A stretch of DNA of 64,000 bases from Eleusine coracana subsp. coracana (GCA_032690845.1 CM064426.1:70048403-70112402), one strand, 5' to 3'. Shown: positions 34,159 through 46,576, numbered from the stretch's first letter. Program-made: numbers and translations. Notes: generated by a model not told the origin, from the letters alone.

Positions 34159-35380
34159 ATGGGAATCTGCTCAAGGAGGCTGCTCGTGGCCACGGTCCTC
34201 GTGGCGTCAGTCAGCCTTGCCGTTGCCAACTTGCACGACGACTGGGATATTGATGGGGGACCTCAGCACGCCCAGTTTACAAGAGATAGCAACGGCGTCG
34301 CTCTCTCGCTCACAAGCTCCTTAGGTATGTTGCATTCATCCAACCTGTCTGTGAGAGTCGTCCTTAATTTATTTGAGCCTCGGCGAGCAGGGTGCAGGCT
34401 CCGGACAAAGAAGCAGTTCATCTACGGGAGAATTTCGTGTCTGATCAAGCTAGTCCCAGGAAACTCGGCCGGGACTATTGCCACACTCTACGTATGAATT
34501 TCATTACCTAATTGATTTCATGAATGTTCATTATGTTACCAAGACTTGCTAATGATGAGAAGTGGTGGTCCAATGCAAAACCATTATGTACCCCTGTAAC
34601 GTTCACCATAAAACACTATCGTTTGTGGAGTTCAGGCATCCACCTACCGACGCAATAAGCACGATGAGATCGACTTCGAGTTCATCGGCGACGTCGCTGG
34701 CCAGCCCTACACCATCCACACAAACCTTTTTGCCGCAAATGTGGGCGGCAAGGAGGTCGAGTTCAAGCCCTGGTTCGACGCCACAATCGGTTTCCACAAC
34801 TACACCATTTCATGGAGCTCCTGCATGGTCGTGTAAGAAAAATCAAATCCCATCATGCATGGATCAGAGACATGATCATTCGTTTTTCTGTAAATATATG
34901 CATCCAATGGTACGACTTGTAGTAGTTGGAACTCTTTTGATTGATTGATAAAATAAAACTTCTTTTTATCTAAAACAAAATACACACAGGTGGTACATCG
35001 ATGAAATCCCCATCAGAGTTTTCCGCAACTATGAGGCCAGCCACGGGGTGCCCTACCCGACGAGCCTGCCCATGTACGGCTACGCTAGCATCTGGAACAC
35101 CACGGCCCCATGGGCCACACATGGCGGCCGGGTCAAGACTGACTGGTCAAAGGCGCCATTCGTCGCCAACTACAACCAAATCAACCTCGACATTTGTGAG
35201 TGCAGCGGGGATGGTGGGGGATGCGTGGGGAACTGTCTGATGGCGGAGCTCGACAGCGAGTGTCAGCTGAGCCCAGTGCAGGTGCAGCAAATGCGAGCGG
35301 TGCAGGCCAAGTACAAGATAGCCGACTATTGCCACCACAAGGGACAGACAGCAGCGGAGTGCAGGTTGCCACAGTACTGA
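34159..35380 (+). CDS. XTH: Xyloglucan endotransglucosylase/hydrolase (GH16), intact
   Basis: Four exons: 34159-34324, 34391-34491, 34636-34832, 34990-35380, all GT-AG and in phase, giving 284 aa, the usual XTH length. Residues 1-23 form a secretion signal (RRLLVATVLVASVSLAVA). The GH16 catalytic motif HDEIDFEFIG lies at residues 98-107, with nucleophile E100 and acid/base E104. The C-terminal XET domain has the expected cysteines (CECSGDGGGC, ECRLPQY end). The common N-glycosylation site just after the motif is absent (DVAGQPYT). XTHs act in the cell wall, cutting and rejoining xyloglucan. Closest in style to the monocot XTH8-like group. It is the upstream member of a tandem pair; the downstream copy is dead. 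Confidence 0.93.
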
Positions 35381-36363
35381 AGCCGTAGCCGAAAACAAAA
35401 CCTATACGTACATTTCTTATCAGTCCTTCCTATATTTCTCTGTCACTGTTTCAAAAAAATATATACTACTATTTATCTACTGTGGGTGCAAGCACCAAGT
35501 AAAAGGACAGTCGTTAGTGGATGGTCGTGTGTAATTTCTCACGATGTTGTGAATTTCGTGGCGTTCCTAATTAATGCCTTGATGTTTGGAGCTTTGAATC
35601 GCGTTGAGTTTTCCTAGAAATGTTTCAAGGGAGCACGACAGTCTGCTCTCTATCACATGCCACAAATACCGTCGATGTGGGGACGATCGAAGCATTGAAT
35701 TTTCTGCAGAAAAGATGATCACCGTCAAGCATTCACCAAACAGCAAAAAAAAAAAAAAACAGCAAAAACGGCGACTGAGGTTGAAGACGAAATCAAGGAG
35801 GAATTATGGGCGCAAGTGGGTTTCCCAAAGGGAACATGGCGCGTCGGGCTGAGATCACCGTGCTGTCCCAGATCTCCCATGCAATTTTTCGGTCGGTGTA
35901 ACGTCGAAGGTTTCGTCGACGTTAGAAATTCAGGCATGAACCAGGACGTTTTGGTTAACCGGGCTAGGCTCTTGGGATGGCCCAGACTGTTTACATGGGT
36001 CAAGACAATATCCGTACGCCCGAACCCTATCACATAACCAGCCTGCACACGTTTCTCAAAAATAATAATAAAAAAAACTCGCCGGTGTGTTGTGATCCTC
36101 GCCAATTCGACACACCGGCGTGGTGTCCATGCTCGCGGCCGAAGGCAGCATCAAGCCCGCACTATTCTCCTGCCGCAGTGTCAGAATGGGATACCATATT
36201 TTGCTAAATAAACGAGAGCTACCATATTCTGAGTTCTAGAGCAATGTTTAATCCTGACCTCCCTAAGCTCGCTTGTGAGCATCTGAACTTCGGATGATTT
36301 GTCACATGAAAATTACACGAACAATTTTTTCATGGAAATGAAATGCTTTCCAACAGATACATA
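35381..36363. other. 3' flank of XTH and spacer DNA; no gene seen
   Basis: Holds the XTH 3' UTR (to about 35600) and AT-rich spacer. The part 36080-36363 is related to 50225-50570 (shared TTTAATC, CTCCNTAAGCTCG and ATGAAATGCTTTC-type sequence). No coding frame is supported. Confidence 0.5.
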
Positions 36364-37445
36364 CACTACGCGTAAACTTTTTGAAGTTTACCGTGTACTT
36401 AGCTCTTTGCCATATGTAAAATTTCGGACACATGATAAAGAGCTTCTTTGCCGTGTGCAATATCTAAGTGACAGTGCAAAGAAATAGCACACGATAAATT
36501 TATGCTTTGCAATATGCTATTTTTTGGCACAGAAAATGGTATGATTTTATTGTGTGCTATTTTTTGGCACATGACAAATTCATGCTTTGCTGTGTGTGTT
36601 TTTTGGCACATGGCAAAGTATAATTTTTTTTTTGTTTCTTTAGCTTGAAACTTTTTCTACTCTCTATATATAACTTCTAGCACTCGACGTTAAAATTTTG
36701 TACTTTTTTGTATTTGTTTGCTATATTTAATGAATTTATTATATTTCAAGCAATTTTTTGAATCAAGTCAACTTTAAAGTGGAAGTGATTCAAATAGTAG
36801 AATAAAATAAGTAGAAAAATGATATTCCAATTTGAAGCCTTGCACATGAAATGAACAAATATTTTTAACATATTGTCCATAAAACACGAGCACAGACGTG
36901 TATTGAAATGAGTTTTAAATTCTAAATAAAGCAAATAAAATATGAAAATTATGAGATTTGTCAATATCTTATAATATCATATGTGAAAGCTGTAGTAAAA
37001 AATTGAGAAGGTGTTGCACAATTTTTCATGTACGCTGCTTAGAAGTGGAAGTATGTCTGAAAAAGTTTGGGAGAGTTGAGAAGAATGAGGTTATGTTTGT
37101 AACGAAATTGGCGGTCAATTTTAGGTTTGTCTTTTAAACTCTCTCTCTCTCTCTCCCACCGGCCTGCCTCCCCGGCCTCCCCTCTCCTCCCTCCTCCACT
37201 CGCCCCTCACCTCCTAAGGCGAGGAGCGACGATGGGGCGAGGCGCGTCGGCGGCCAACGGGAGAGGAGCAACGTGTGACGCGGCGAGGCACGACGATGGT
37301 TGACACGCGGTCAGCAAGGCGCGGCGGGCGAGGCCCGGCTGCTCCGATCCAGCTGCTTCGGCCCAGTGGTGGAATCCGACCCCTCCCTGCTACCCAGCTG
37401 CTCCGGCCCAGTGGCGGCAAAATCCCGAGCTCCCCCTTCCCCAAA

Positions 37446-37615
<170 letters not shown>

Positions 37616-37870
37616 ATATATATGATGTGGCAGCGGCACGGATCTCTAGCGGAGGCGACACCGACCAGATTTGGGCAGCAGAGGAGGCAGCGGCATGGGC
37701 GGATCCTAATTTTTTTTCATTTTTTCGAAAATTCTTTGCCGTGTGTTGGGTTTGACACTCGGCAAACCCTTTGCCGTGTCTGATGTAAGGCACACGGTAA
37801 AGGCTGTTTTGCCAACGACTTCTTTGCCGTGTGTAACCCATGGCAAAGTGTTTGCTGTGGGTATTCCCGG

Positions 37871-38449
37871 CTATACCTGGTCAAGTGGGCCGGGCTAAAT
37901 GGACCGGCACAAGACCCGCCTATTTTGGCCCGGTCTGAGCATGGCCCGACACGATGCTTGATGGGTCGTGCCTGGGCCTAGCCACAGGCCCATCGGGCCG
38001 ACCCAAGCATGGCCCATTTAGCGTGGCCCATCTAGCCCGTGCAATGGCTTGTTTAGCCCATAAGGCACGGCCTGGTCCGGCACGGCCCGTCATGGCCCAT
38101 CAAATAAAATGATTAATATTTTAATATTTACATTAAAAATCATATTTTTTAGTTCAAATTTATTGATAGGAAATATTTTTGTATATAAATATGTAAATTT
38201 TGGAGAAAAAATCACGTATATAAAATGTAATCGAGCTTTAGTCCAACCCGGCCCGAATAGCCCGTCGGATCGACGGGCCGGTCCAGCCCGTATAAGATGA
38301 GTTATGCCATGCTTGGGCTTGGGCACAAGCCTGTCGGGCCGGCACGGCATGGCCCATTAAGCAGATGGGCCATGCCGTCCCATTAAGCATATGGCCTGGC
38401 CCATGACGAGCTCGTATCGGGCCGGCCCGGCACGGCCCGTTGGCCAAGA
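37871..38449. mobile_element. GGCCCG-rich element nested in the CACTA (possible Mutator-type MITE)
   Basis: The segment begins near TACCTGGTCAAGTGGGCCGG and ends in complementary CCGGCACGGCCCGTTGGCCA. The flanks TATTCCCGGC and TATTCCTAGC may be a diverged 9-10 bp duplication. Related GGCCCG-rich sequence lies at about 55.9-57.0 and 59.3-59.7 kb. Confidence 0.45.
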
Positions 38450-38707
38450 ATATTCCTAGCTTTGCTGTGTGTTCTGGGCACACGACAAATTTTGAGTTTC
38501 CGATAGTGATATACTTTCAAAGAAACCCACCATGGATAAATATTTTTAAAATGTAATGATCAGTGGAGATATATTAGAGGTCTGTATGTCAATGTCGTAA
38601 AAGACCGATACAAGAAAACAAAGGGCTCCAATGGGTATTACACACTTTGCTTTCGTTTGATGCACATGCAAAGGTAGCACTGGTTATTGGCTAGGCTAAC
38701 AGTGGAG

Positions 38708-41123
38708 ATGGTGCGACTGGGAAGCTGCACGAGAAGGCTGCTGCTGGTAGTCGCGGTCCTCATGGTGTTAGGCAGCTTCGAGGTCGCCAACTTCCGTCAC
38801 GAGTGGAGTATCGAATTAGAGCATCTCTAGTAGTAAAAGATTGTAAATGACCTTCTATATTAAAATTTAGGAGACTAGTCCAAATTACCAACTTTAGTGA
38901 AACTTGCAAACTCCCTCCTATTTTTCATTCCCATCTGAATTTTATATCCAAGATACTATATTTAACAGTCCCCTATCTCCTTTTAAACATGTAGGTTCCA
39001 CTATTTTTTTCTTCCCTTTTTTCCTCTCTTCTCCTCCACTTTCTCTCTCTTCTCTCTCTCTTGCGCTGTTGCGGCCAACGCCGTGTCTTCCACCATGCCC
39101 TGCCTTCCGACGCCGCCGGTCGGCCGTCACCCTCCACCGCACCCGACCGTACCCCCCCGCCCCCCCCCCCCCCCCCCCCCCCCCCCCGCCGCCGCCAGTC
39201 CAGCCGTCGTCGCCTGGATCGGCCTCTTTCCCGGTCGGATCTGAGGAGCCCGACAACTGGCCAACTGGGTGCCAGGCTCGCCACCACCAGTGGTGACTGC
39301 AGCCGCAGGCGCGGGCTCGGGCGCGAACATGGCGCGGCGGCCCTAGTTCTTGGAGCAAGCCTGGGCACGGGCACGGCACGACGGCGAAGACCTCGGGTGG
39401 CACTGGAACGACGGCGACATGGCCATCTGCAGAGGCTGCGCTGGAGAGCTCGACCCGTCACCGAGGTGGAAGGACAACGCCTCGGGTTGCTGCTGGCGAC
39501 ATGCGGGGGCGGGCGCGACGCCATGGCCGCTTGAGCAGAGGCGCCTTGGACGGGCTCTGGCGGAGATTGGGGTGGTGCCAGGGCCGGATCGAGCTGGGCG
39601 CCGGCGGGAGAAGTGAGCAGACGGCAGGCGGGGGCCTCAAAGCAGCGCAGACGGTGGGCCTGAGCATGGCGAGCGGCGGAATAGAGAAGAACCTGGTGGG
39701 CAGGCGGCGGTCCTGAGCATGGCGAGCGGTGGAATGGAGAAGAACCTGGTCAGATTTTTTTCCTTACAGTGGGCCCCATGATGTTTAGTATCTCAGATAC
39801 ATGCTCCTACTGGAGTTGAATTTGGGAGCCCAAATTTGTATGCCCGACTAGAGATGCTCTTAGGGCCTCATAACGCCAAGTTTTCGCAAGATGGCAACAT
39901 CGTCGCTCTGTCCTTGGATAGGAACGGCTTAGGTACGTGGTGCATACATCAAAACTGGTGTCCTTATCTGAAAAATCAGTCAAACTGGTCTGCCTGACAG
40001 CGTCCTTACATATATGAACCAAAACGAGCAGGGTGCAGGCTCCTGACAAAGAAGCAGTTCATCTACGGGAGGTTTCGAGTCTCATCAAAAGCTAGTCCAG
40101 GAAACTCGGCCGGGACTGTTACCACTCTCTACGTACGTGAGTTCGATTACTCCTTAATTGATTTGATGTATGGTATGCTACTAAGAAATTAGCTTATCAG
40201 AAGAGTAGTAGTCCAATGCAAAATCATGTTGTTATACCCTGTCAAGTTAACATTAGATCTATACCTTGTAATAGCTGATATGCCATTTGTATGTTTATGA
40301 CATGTTGAACCCACCACACAGTCATTGACAGTGACATATTAAGGGTTCAGAGCCTGACATACAAGAAAGTTTTCCTGTTTTTTTTTCCAGGTATCCACCG
40401 ATGTAAACAAGCAAAAGAATGAGGAGATCGACTTCGAGTTCATTGGCAACGTGGCTGGCCAGCCCTACACTTTTCACACAAACCTTTATGCCCCAAACGT
40501 TGGCAACAAGGAGGTCGAGTTCCAGCCCTGGTTTGACCCCACAACCAGCTTCCACATCTACACCATTTCATGGAGCTCCTCCATGGTCGTGTAAGAACAT
40601 CAAATTAAATCTCCATATCAGTCGCAGAGACACGATCATGCATTCTGTGTACCAAATGCATCCAAATAGACATTTGTAGAGGTTAGAATTCTTTTGATTG
40701 CTTGATATAATAGAACTTCTCTTTATCTATAGCAAAATACATGTGGTACGTCGATGGCATACCCATAAGAGTTTTTCGTAACTATAGGCCGAACATGGGG
40801 TGGCATACCCAACAAGCGAGCCCATGTACAACTACAATAGCATCTGGGCGACCACTGCCGAGTGGGTCACACATGGCGGTTGGGTCAGGACTGATTGGTC
40901 AAAGGCGGCCAACTATCGCAATTGCATCCTTGACATCTGTTGGTGCAACGGTAGCGGAGGCTGTACAAGGAACTGCTCGAAGGCGGAGCACCACAAATTA
41001 AGTCGGATGGATGTGCAGCAAATGCAAGCAAAGCAGACCAAGTATAAGATCTACGATTACTGCAATAACCACGAACGGTTCAATGGCCAGATAATAACCA
41101 AGTGCAGGTTGCCACAATACTGA
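38708..41123 (+). pseudogene. Second XTH copy, disrupted by a transposon and two point lesions
   Basis: Collinear with the intact gene at 34159. Exon 1 is 38708-38818 plus 39863-39932, split by a 1041-base element; exon 2 40032-40132; exon 3 40391-40590 with the GH16 motif as NEEIDFEFIG; exon 4 from about 40746 to 41123. Two more lesions: the intron-3 acceptor ACACAG of the intact copy is ACAT here, and exon 4 lost one base between RVFRNY and the MAYPTSEPMY stretch, shifting the frame. Exon 2 also has a locally altered reading (GRFRVSSKAS against GRISCLIKLV). The signal peptide (RRLLLVVAVLMVLGSFEVA) survives. It cannot encode a normal XTH. Confidence 0.93.
38819..39859. mobile_element. PIF/Harbinger-type element inserted in exon 1 of the second XTH copy
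   Basis: A 1041-base element with inverted ends GAGCATCTCTAGTAG and GAGCATCTCTAGTCG, flanked by TTA at 38816-38818 and 39860-39862. Removing it and one TTA restores exon 1 in frame by comparison with the intact gene. The middle (about 39060-39720) is GC-rich with competing frames on both strands and a long C run at 39157-39187. No transposase was seen. Same family type as the element at 29497. Confidence 0.93.
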
Positions 41124-41347
41124 AGCCATTGTCGAGAATATAATGTATACCTTTTTTATTGGTTATTATTACTATGTTTATATGCACACTGTTATCTACT
41201 GTGGGGGCATATGCACTAAAACGATACAATATAAGAGAACCATGTAATTTCTCTCGATGTTGTGAACTTCGTGGCATTAATATTCTGACGCTTGAAGTGT
41301 GTTGAGTTTTTCTTCAAGTATTTCAAGGATCACATGCCACATGTATA

Positions 41348-41588
41348 TACTCCCTCCGTTCACATTTAGATGTCGTTTTGAAGTTGGGTATGGGTTGGGT
41401 ACGGGAAATAAGGAGAAGTAAAACGATGGGTGCACTGAAAACGAGAAGGAGAGAGGTAGATATAGAGATGCAGTGAGAAAAGAGAATATTATATTGGGAA
41501 GAGGAAAAGATGCATTGGGAAGCGAGAATAACAATTGAAGAAAAGTTGGAAACCTTAGATTGACATGTAAATATGAACTGAGGGAGTA
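41348..41588. mobile_element. Stowaway-like MITE downstream of the XTH pseudogene
   Basis: TA-flanked. The left end CTCCCTCCGTTCACATTTAG and the right end, read in reverse, CTCCCTCAGTTCATATTTAC, are inverted repeats of about 28 bases. Length about 237 bases plus TA. Confidence 0.87.
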
Positions 41589-42171
41589 TTTCTGTGCTCA
41601 GGTTGCTACATTTTCTACATGGAGTGCGTGGCTTGCTAATATTATGCAGAACGAATTAATAATTTAAGTATAGCTGCCAATTACTCCATGCTTAAAGAAC
41701 GAATATCACTGCAAAAGTACTACCCAGTTTTGAAATGCAGAACCTGAAGGTGCACTTTCATGTTTCCTTCCACTTGTTTTGACCATGCATGGACCACACT
41801 AAAAGGTACGGGATAATAGCTCACATGCGACGCCTTTCACCTCTATTCTCTGGGACACGATATCGTTGGATGGAATAGCTCACATGCGACGGTTGGAACG
41901 ACCCATATAGCCATGATCCGACATGACTGTTTTAAGCCCTTAAGTAGTTAACGGTTGTGGATTATGTTCGAACGTGGGATCCGCCAGTTGAACGTTGCTC
42001 TATGGACCCACTACTTATCCACGTCACCCTTAAGAGGCCTAGCCAGCCCTCCGCTCCTGTTCATGTGCCCTGGCTCCGACATTACCATTGCCTCCTCCCT
42101 TCCCCTGTTCTTCCTCGCGCACCTTCTTCTTCCTCTTCTCCAGCAACGGTCCGTAGCGGCGGCGGCGAGCG
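41589..42171. other. Spacer; no gene seen
   Basis: Contains a short repeat (TAGCTCACATGCGACG at 41818 and 41876) and then GC-rich DNA leading to the GRF zinc-finger remnant. Probably the latter's old promoter. Confidence 0.35.
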
Positions 42172-42806
42172 ATGTCCAGCTCCCCTTCTGGCTTCTAGAT
42201 GCCCCCCCCCCCCCCAGAAGGAATGACCGTGTTATGGAGAATTCCCTTTGAGTACATGCCCCGACTGCCCTCGCCCAGATCCACTGAAGCGCTTGACATG
42301 TGTGCGCTTGCGGATGGGCAACGTTGGTCGGGAATTTGTGAAATGCGAGAGCAAGCTATTTAAGGGGAAGGATGGGAAGGTAGGGTTTGTTTCAATTTGG
42401 CGTGATTTGGATTTTGTAGTTTCAAATTAGATTTTAGGGTTTGCCTTCCTCGTTTTAGGATTTGAAGCCCTGCGGTCATTTTGAGTGGGTGGATTCGTAC
42501 ATTCGGGATCGAGGGCTTGAAGTGAAAGTGCTCCCCCCAATTGAACCAATCTCGGCTCGCATGTCGTCCACTATGGAGGAGGAGATCTCAAACATAGCCG
42601 ACGATTTTTCGGTGAATGGGGAGTTGCAAAAACTAAACAAGCAGTTGGGCCAGATTATGGAACTGAATAAGCAGTTGAGCCTGATTGTGGAATTGAAGAA
42701 GCAGTCCAACATTATGGCTGGCGCATTTTACGTTTGTATAATTGCCATTTTTTTGTGTTGGTATTCAGGTTTGGAATTTAGATTTAGATGTGGGGATGTT
42801 GTTTGA
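42172..42806 (+). pseudogene. GRF-type zinc-finger membrane protein gene, 5' end broken
   Basis: Two exons, 42172-42379 and 42459-42806, joined in phase by a GT-AG intron. The protein reads STCPDCPRPDPLKRLTC, then NVGREFVKCE, then KPCGHFEWVDSYI, giving the C-x2-C...GRxFxxC...C-x-H/F-x-W pattern of GRF zinc fingers. A Leu/Lys/Gln-rich coiled coil (LNKQLGQIMELNKQLSLI) and one membrane span (AFYVCIIAIFLCWYSGL) follow. Small plant GRF-finger proteins of this plan are common and mostly uncharacterised. Upstream, ATGTCCAGCTCCCC is followed by an in-frame TAG and by an apparent one-base loss before CTTTGAGT, so the natural start no longer connects. A different start outside this reading could rescue it. 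Confidence 0.65.
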
Positions 42807-43104
42807 ATGTAGATTTGTAATGAATGTTTGCTAGTTCAGTTTTCCTTTCCTCAGATCCTAGGCATGGAATTTAGGACAGGGTGGCTGCTTCTTTGATAGC
42901 GCGAATATTTGTTCAGTTGCATGCTCCATTGATTATGCGTTGACTCTGGCGACTCTAACCCCAGTCCGCCTCCCCGCTCCCACCCCAGTCACAGGCCAAC
43001 CTTTGCGGCCCATAGTTTATCATACGAGTGCGGCCCATAGTTTATCATACGAGCACGACCCTTCTTCATCCACTCGCCTCGCTGCTCCCACCCGAGGCCC
43101 ATAT

Positions 43105-43170
43105 GCTATTCATAAGAGCAAGGCACATCTGCTATTCATAAGAGCACAACCCATCTGCTATTCATAAGAG
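43105..43170. repeat. Short tandem repeat, ~26-bp unit
   Basis: CTGCTATTCATAAGAG recurs at least three times, preceded by two copies of CCCATAGTTTATCATACGAG near 43010-43050. It marks slippage in spacer DNA. Confidence 0.7.
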
Positions 43171-43441
43171 TGCGGCCCATCAGTTTTAGGCCCCGTTTGG
43201 TTTGGATTCTAAAACAACTTATGCTTCTGCTTCTAGAAAAAAACAATTATAGTACAAGAAGTAGTACTGAAGGGACCCTTCGATATTTATTGATAAAAGT
43301 GGATTACAAATATAGATTGTCATCCACAGATTATAGATTGATTGCATATGATAAGGAATAAGTAGCAGAGGAGGCCAACTGGATTGGTTACAAAATTTGG
43401 TCTTGATGACCTAGATTTCCATTGGCCTGTCGTCTACTACT

Positions 43442-44169
43442 CTACTCCTCATCATCGAAAAGCCGGAGCAGTATATTGTCCGCTCCTAACTCATCGGCAA
43501 TGGCAGTCGTTGTGGGCATGTATTCCCACAGCATATTGTCAAAGTCGTCGTTGTCGGTGGTCGGAGCGAGGTGGAGGAAGTTCTCGCCAGAGTCCAGGTG
43601 GGCCAGGCTTAGGGCGTGGGCGGCACCTTCATGGGCACCAATTCTGGCGAGGTCCCGCACACACGCCAGGATGTCACAAAGGCGAGCGGCCACAGTGTCA
43701 CCATGGAGGTTCATCTCCTCCTTGGCGATGGCGGCGGCGTTCTCAATCTCGTCCAGCCGGGCCATCAGAGCTGAGCGGGCAAGGATCCAAGAAGAAGTCA
43801 AAAATCAAAAGCAGAGAGAGAAAAGGGGATGGAATAGCTAATATGCTACGTACCAGCTACTTTGGCGTCTGCTGCGGCTAGGCGAGCACATGCGGTTTCC
43901 GCCTCCTGCTCCGCCGCCGCCAAAGCAGCCGCGAGAGGCCCTGGGAGAGCAGAAGGGGCCGGTGGAGCAGCAGGGGCAGGTGGAGGAATAGGGGGCGGTG
44001 GAGCTGCCCCATGGCCATCACTACATGAGAGCGAGGATGACGATGGTTAGAAACGGGAACAGAAGAGGGCCATGTAGGAGATCACCATGATACGGGCTTA
44101 CCCCCAGCGGTGTCGTGGATTCCGTCCTGGAGCAGATGGGCCATGGCGCCAAGGTTCATAGCCATCCAT
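43442..44169 (-). CDS. Unknown grass protein, 187 aa, three exons
   Basis: Minus-strand exons 44102-44169, 43854-44020 and 43442-43770 have GT-AG introns and agreeing phases (564 nt with stop). I chose the ATG at 44167-44169 because only this frame joins exon 2. The protein has a basic start (MDGYEPWRHGPSAPGRN), a Pro/Ala-rich segment (GAAPPPPIPPPAPAAPP), an Ala/Glu-rich probable coiled coil (LAAAEQEAETACARLAAAD), then an amphipathic region (CDILACVRDLARIGAHEGAA) and an acidic tail (FDNMLWEYMPTTT, LRLFDDEE). I recognise no family. Consistent splicing over three exons argues for a real gene. A 122-bp tandem array starts about 560 bases upstream. Confidence 0.65.
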
Positions 44170-44728
44170 CGGTGGGGAGGGTGAGAAGCTTTCCTTGAAA
44201 AGAAGGGGAAGAAGAAGGCTCCCGAAGAACAACGGCATCAGGAGGCGAGAGGAATGGTTAATTCGAGTGGCAGTCCTCCCGTTTTATAGACCAGAATGGG
44301 TAGGAGTCAAGAGTCCGGGGAGAATGCGACGGATCCCGAGGAGAATGCGAAGGAGCCTGAGGAGAATGCAAAGGAGCTCGAGTCAATATCGTTTGCGTGT
44401 GACCGGGCCTGTTCGTTTCCCGATTGGCTCGCCAGTTTGGCGCGTGATCAATGCTGCGCGCTGCAGACGATGCGTGCTGGCCATACCTGTTCTATCGATT
44501 CTGCCGCTCTTCTCGCAGCGTCTAATCAACATTAAATCGCACAACAGGGGCTGTTCGTTGCAGGGTCAAAAAGTTTGAGTTCCTTCGCATTCTCCTCACC
44601 TCAACTTATTCATGGCTCCCATTTAATCTTGCTATTTAGGATTACTAAACAAAATATAATTACAAATCATTTGTACAGATAGGTTATAAATTGCTTCACG
44701 AATTTAACGATGGTAATAAATCGATGTG

Positions 44729-45184
44729 TAAACTGCACAAGGTTGCTGAAATGTGGGTCCGATGTTCTATTCGGCCCACCGTGCAGTCTCCCTTGAGAAA
44801 CGAACACCCCCACTAGTCGACGGTGAAAATAGAAAGACAAATGGTACAGTGTAAGCTGCGCGAGGTCGCTGAAATGTGGGTCCAATGTTCTATTCGGCCC
44901 ATCGCGTAGTCTCCCTTGGGAAAAGAACACCCCACTAGCCGACGGTGAAAATAGAAAGAGAAATGGTATAGTGTAAACTACGCGAGGTCGCTAAAATGTG
45001 GTTCCGATGTTCTATTCGGCCCACCGCGCAGTCTCCCTTGGGAAACGAACACCCCCACCAGCCGACGGTGAAAATAGAAAGAGAAATGTTACAGTGTAAA
45101 CTGCCCGAGGTCGCTGAAATGTGGGTCCGATGTTCTATTCGGCCCACCGCGTAGTCTCCCTTGGGAAACGAACACCCCCACCAG
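44729..45184. repeat. 122-bp tandem repeat array, about 3.8 copies
   Basis: The unit contains GGGTCCGATGTTCTATTCGG, CCACCGCGCAGTCTCCCTTG and GACGGTGAAAATAGAAAG. Copies start near 44729, 44852, 44974 and 45096 and differ by a few substitutions. No coding frame is consistent across copies. Confidence 0.93.
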
Positions 45185-46118
45185 AAGCGCCCTACAAGAG
45201 TACGCTCTCATATTCTTTATTTCGTGTCCGAGCTGCAGAAGTGCCTTACAAGAGTACGCTTTCTGTTTATTTAATATTTTGGTGATTTATATTTCTACAA
45301 ATATAGCAAATTGAACAGTTTAAATTGGTTGTTATACTTAATACATAATGTAGCTTTCCGTTTATTCAATATTTTGAATTTCAGATCATGTACCTGACAT
45401 GAAAATTTAGCTTAATGACACTACTAATTTGAGGTTAACATGACAAAATTGTTTCAATAAATTCCAAAAATTTTACTGCATGGGTAGAAACATATGTTAC
45501 ATGTATATGCCAGGTTGTAGATCCTAACTTTTCATCTCTAGTTTTCTAAAAAAAACAATTTTTTACTAAATTTATGGATATTTAGGTGATTTTTAATTCT
45601 AAAACTATAAGGATTTTGGAGATTAGATTTTGCATGTGGTTGTTTCATGTGACATGCAACCATCCTATATTTTTTATATATTTTTTTGATATTATGAAAA
45701 AAAAAGTATATTCAAAATAGAGTAGCCCATCCATAATGTATAAACATTGTACATACATCTATGTGATATGAACATTGTACATACATCTATTACTCTAATA
45801 CCGATATACATGATTGAAACTGGCACAAAAGAATAGAGTTGTATTTTACAAGACCATAGAAACAAAAATAATCAAATTTGAACATGAAACTTGAGATTTA
45901 TCTGTATTTGAAGATTTAATTATGAATTGAAAAGAAAAAAGTGAACACTCGGCAAGAACAGACGAAGAACTCGGCGCCGACATGTGGGGATGACCTGTCA
46001 GCGAGTTGTGCAACGAGGCCCGTTGATGAAGTCGGCCCAAGAGCCCAAGACGGGATGGTCTGGAGTCCAAGACGTCCGTTTATGATTTCGTATTGATTAA
46101 AAAAGCTCGAAAAAATTC
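45185..46118. other. AT-rich spacer; no gene seen
   Basis: Includes a duplicated GAACATTGTACATACATCTA (about 45740-45790) and homopolymer runs. No feature with defined ends was found. Confidence 0.4.
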
Positions 46119-46465
46119 AAAAATTCAAAAAATTTAAAAAATTCAAAAAATTGAAAAACCTATTCGAATTGATGTTGTAGGTGCAGTAGATGTTACCACT
46201 CGAGTTTGAGGTCATTTGGAGAAGATCGAAAAAATGGTCGCACTAGAAAGTAGGCAGTTTGGCCTACCAGAGAGGCCGTTTGGCCAAAAATGGAAAAATT
46301 CAAAAAAAAAATTAAAAAAAAAATGAAAAACCTATTCGAATTGATGTTGTAGGTGCAGTAGATGTTACCACTCGAGTTTGAGGTCATGTGGAGAAGATCG
46401 AAAAAATGGTCGCACTAGAAATAAGGCAGTTTGACCTGCCACAGAGGCCGTTTGGCCAAAAATCG
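46119..46465. repeat. Two-copy 172-bp tandem duplication next to the MULE transposase
   Basis: TATTCGAATTGATGTTGTAG occurs at 46161 and 46333, and the following sequence through GAGGCCGTTTGGCCAAAAAT is nearly identical in both. It lies just past the 3' end of the minus-strand transposase, so it may be part of the element's terminal region. Confidence 0.85.
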
Positions 46466-46576
46466 GAAATAATGGTCGCACTAGAAATAATGCGTATATA
46501 TTTACAAGCAAATCATCCTCACAAGTTTCACGCCTCATAATACAAATCATAGTTCAATCTTACACATAAATTTCAC

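Noticed and set aside
38942..39534. Frames up to 183 codons in the element at 38819
   Set aside because: Overlapping GC-rich frames around a poly-C run; no consistent coding strand.
43200..43260. GGCCCCGTTTGGTTTGG as a MITE end
   Set aside because: No matching right terminus or target duplication was found downstream.
44729..45184. The 122-bp array considered as coding repeats
   Set aside because: The minus-strand frames are not continuous across copies and unit length 122 is not a multiple of three.
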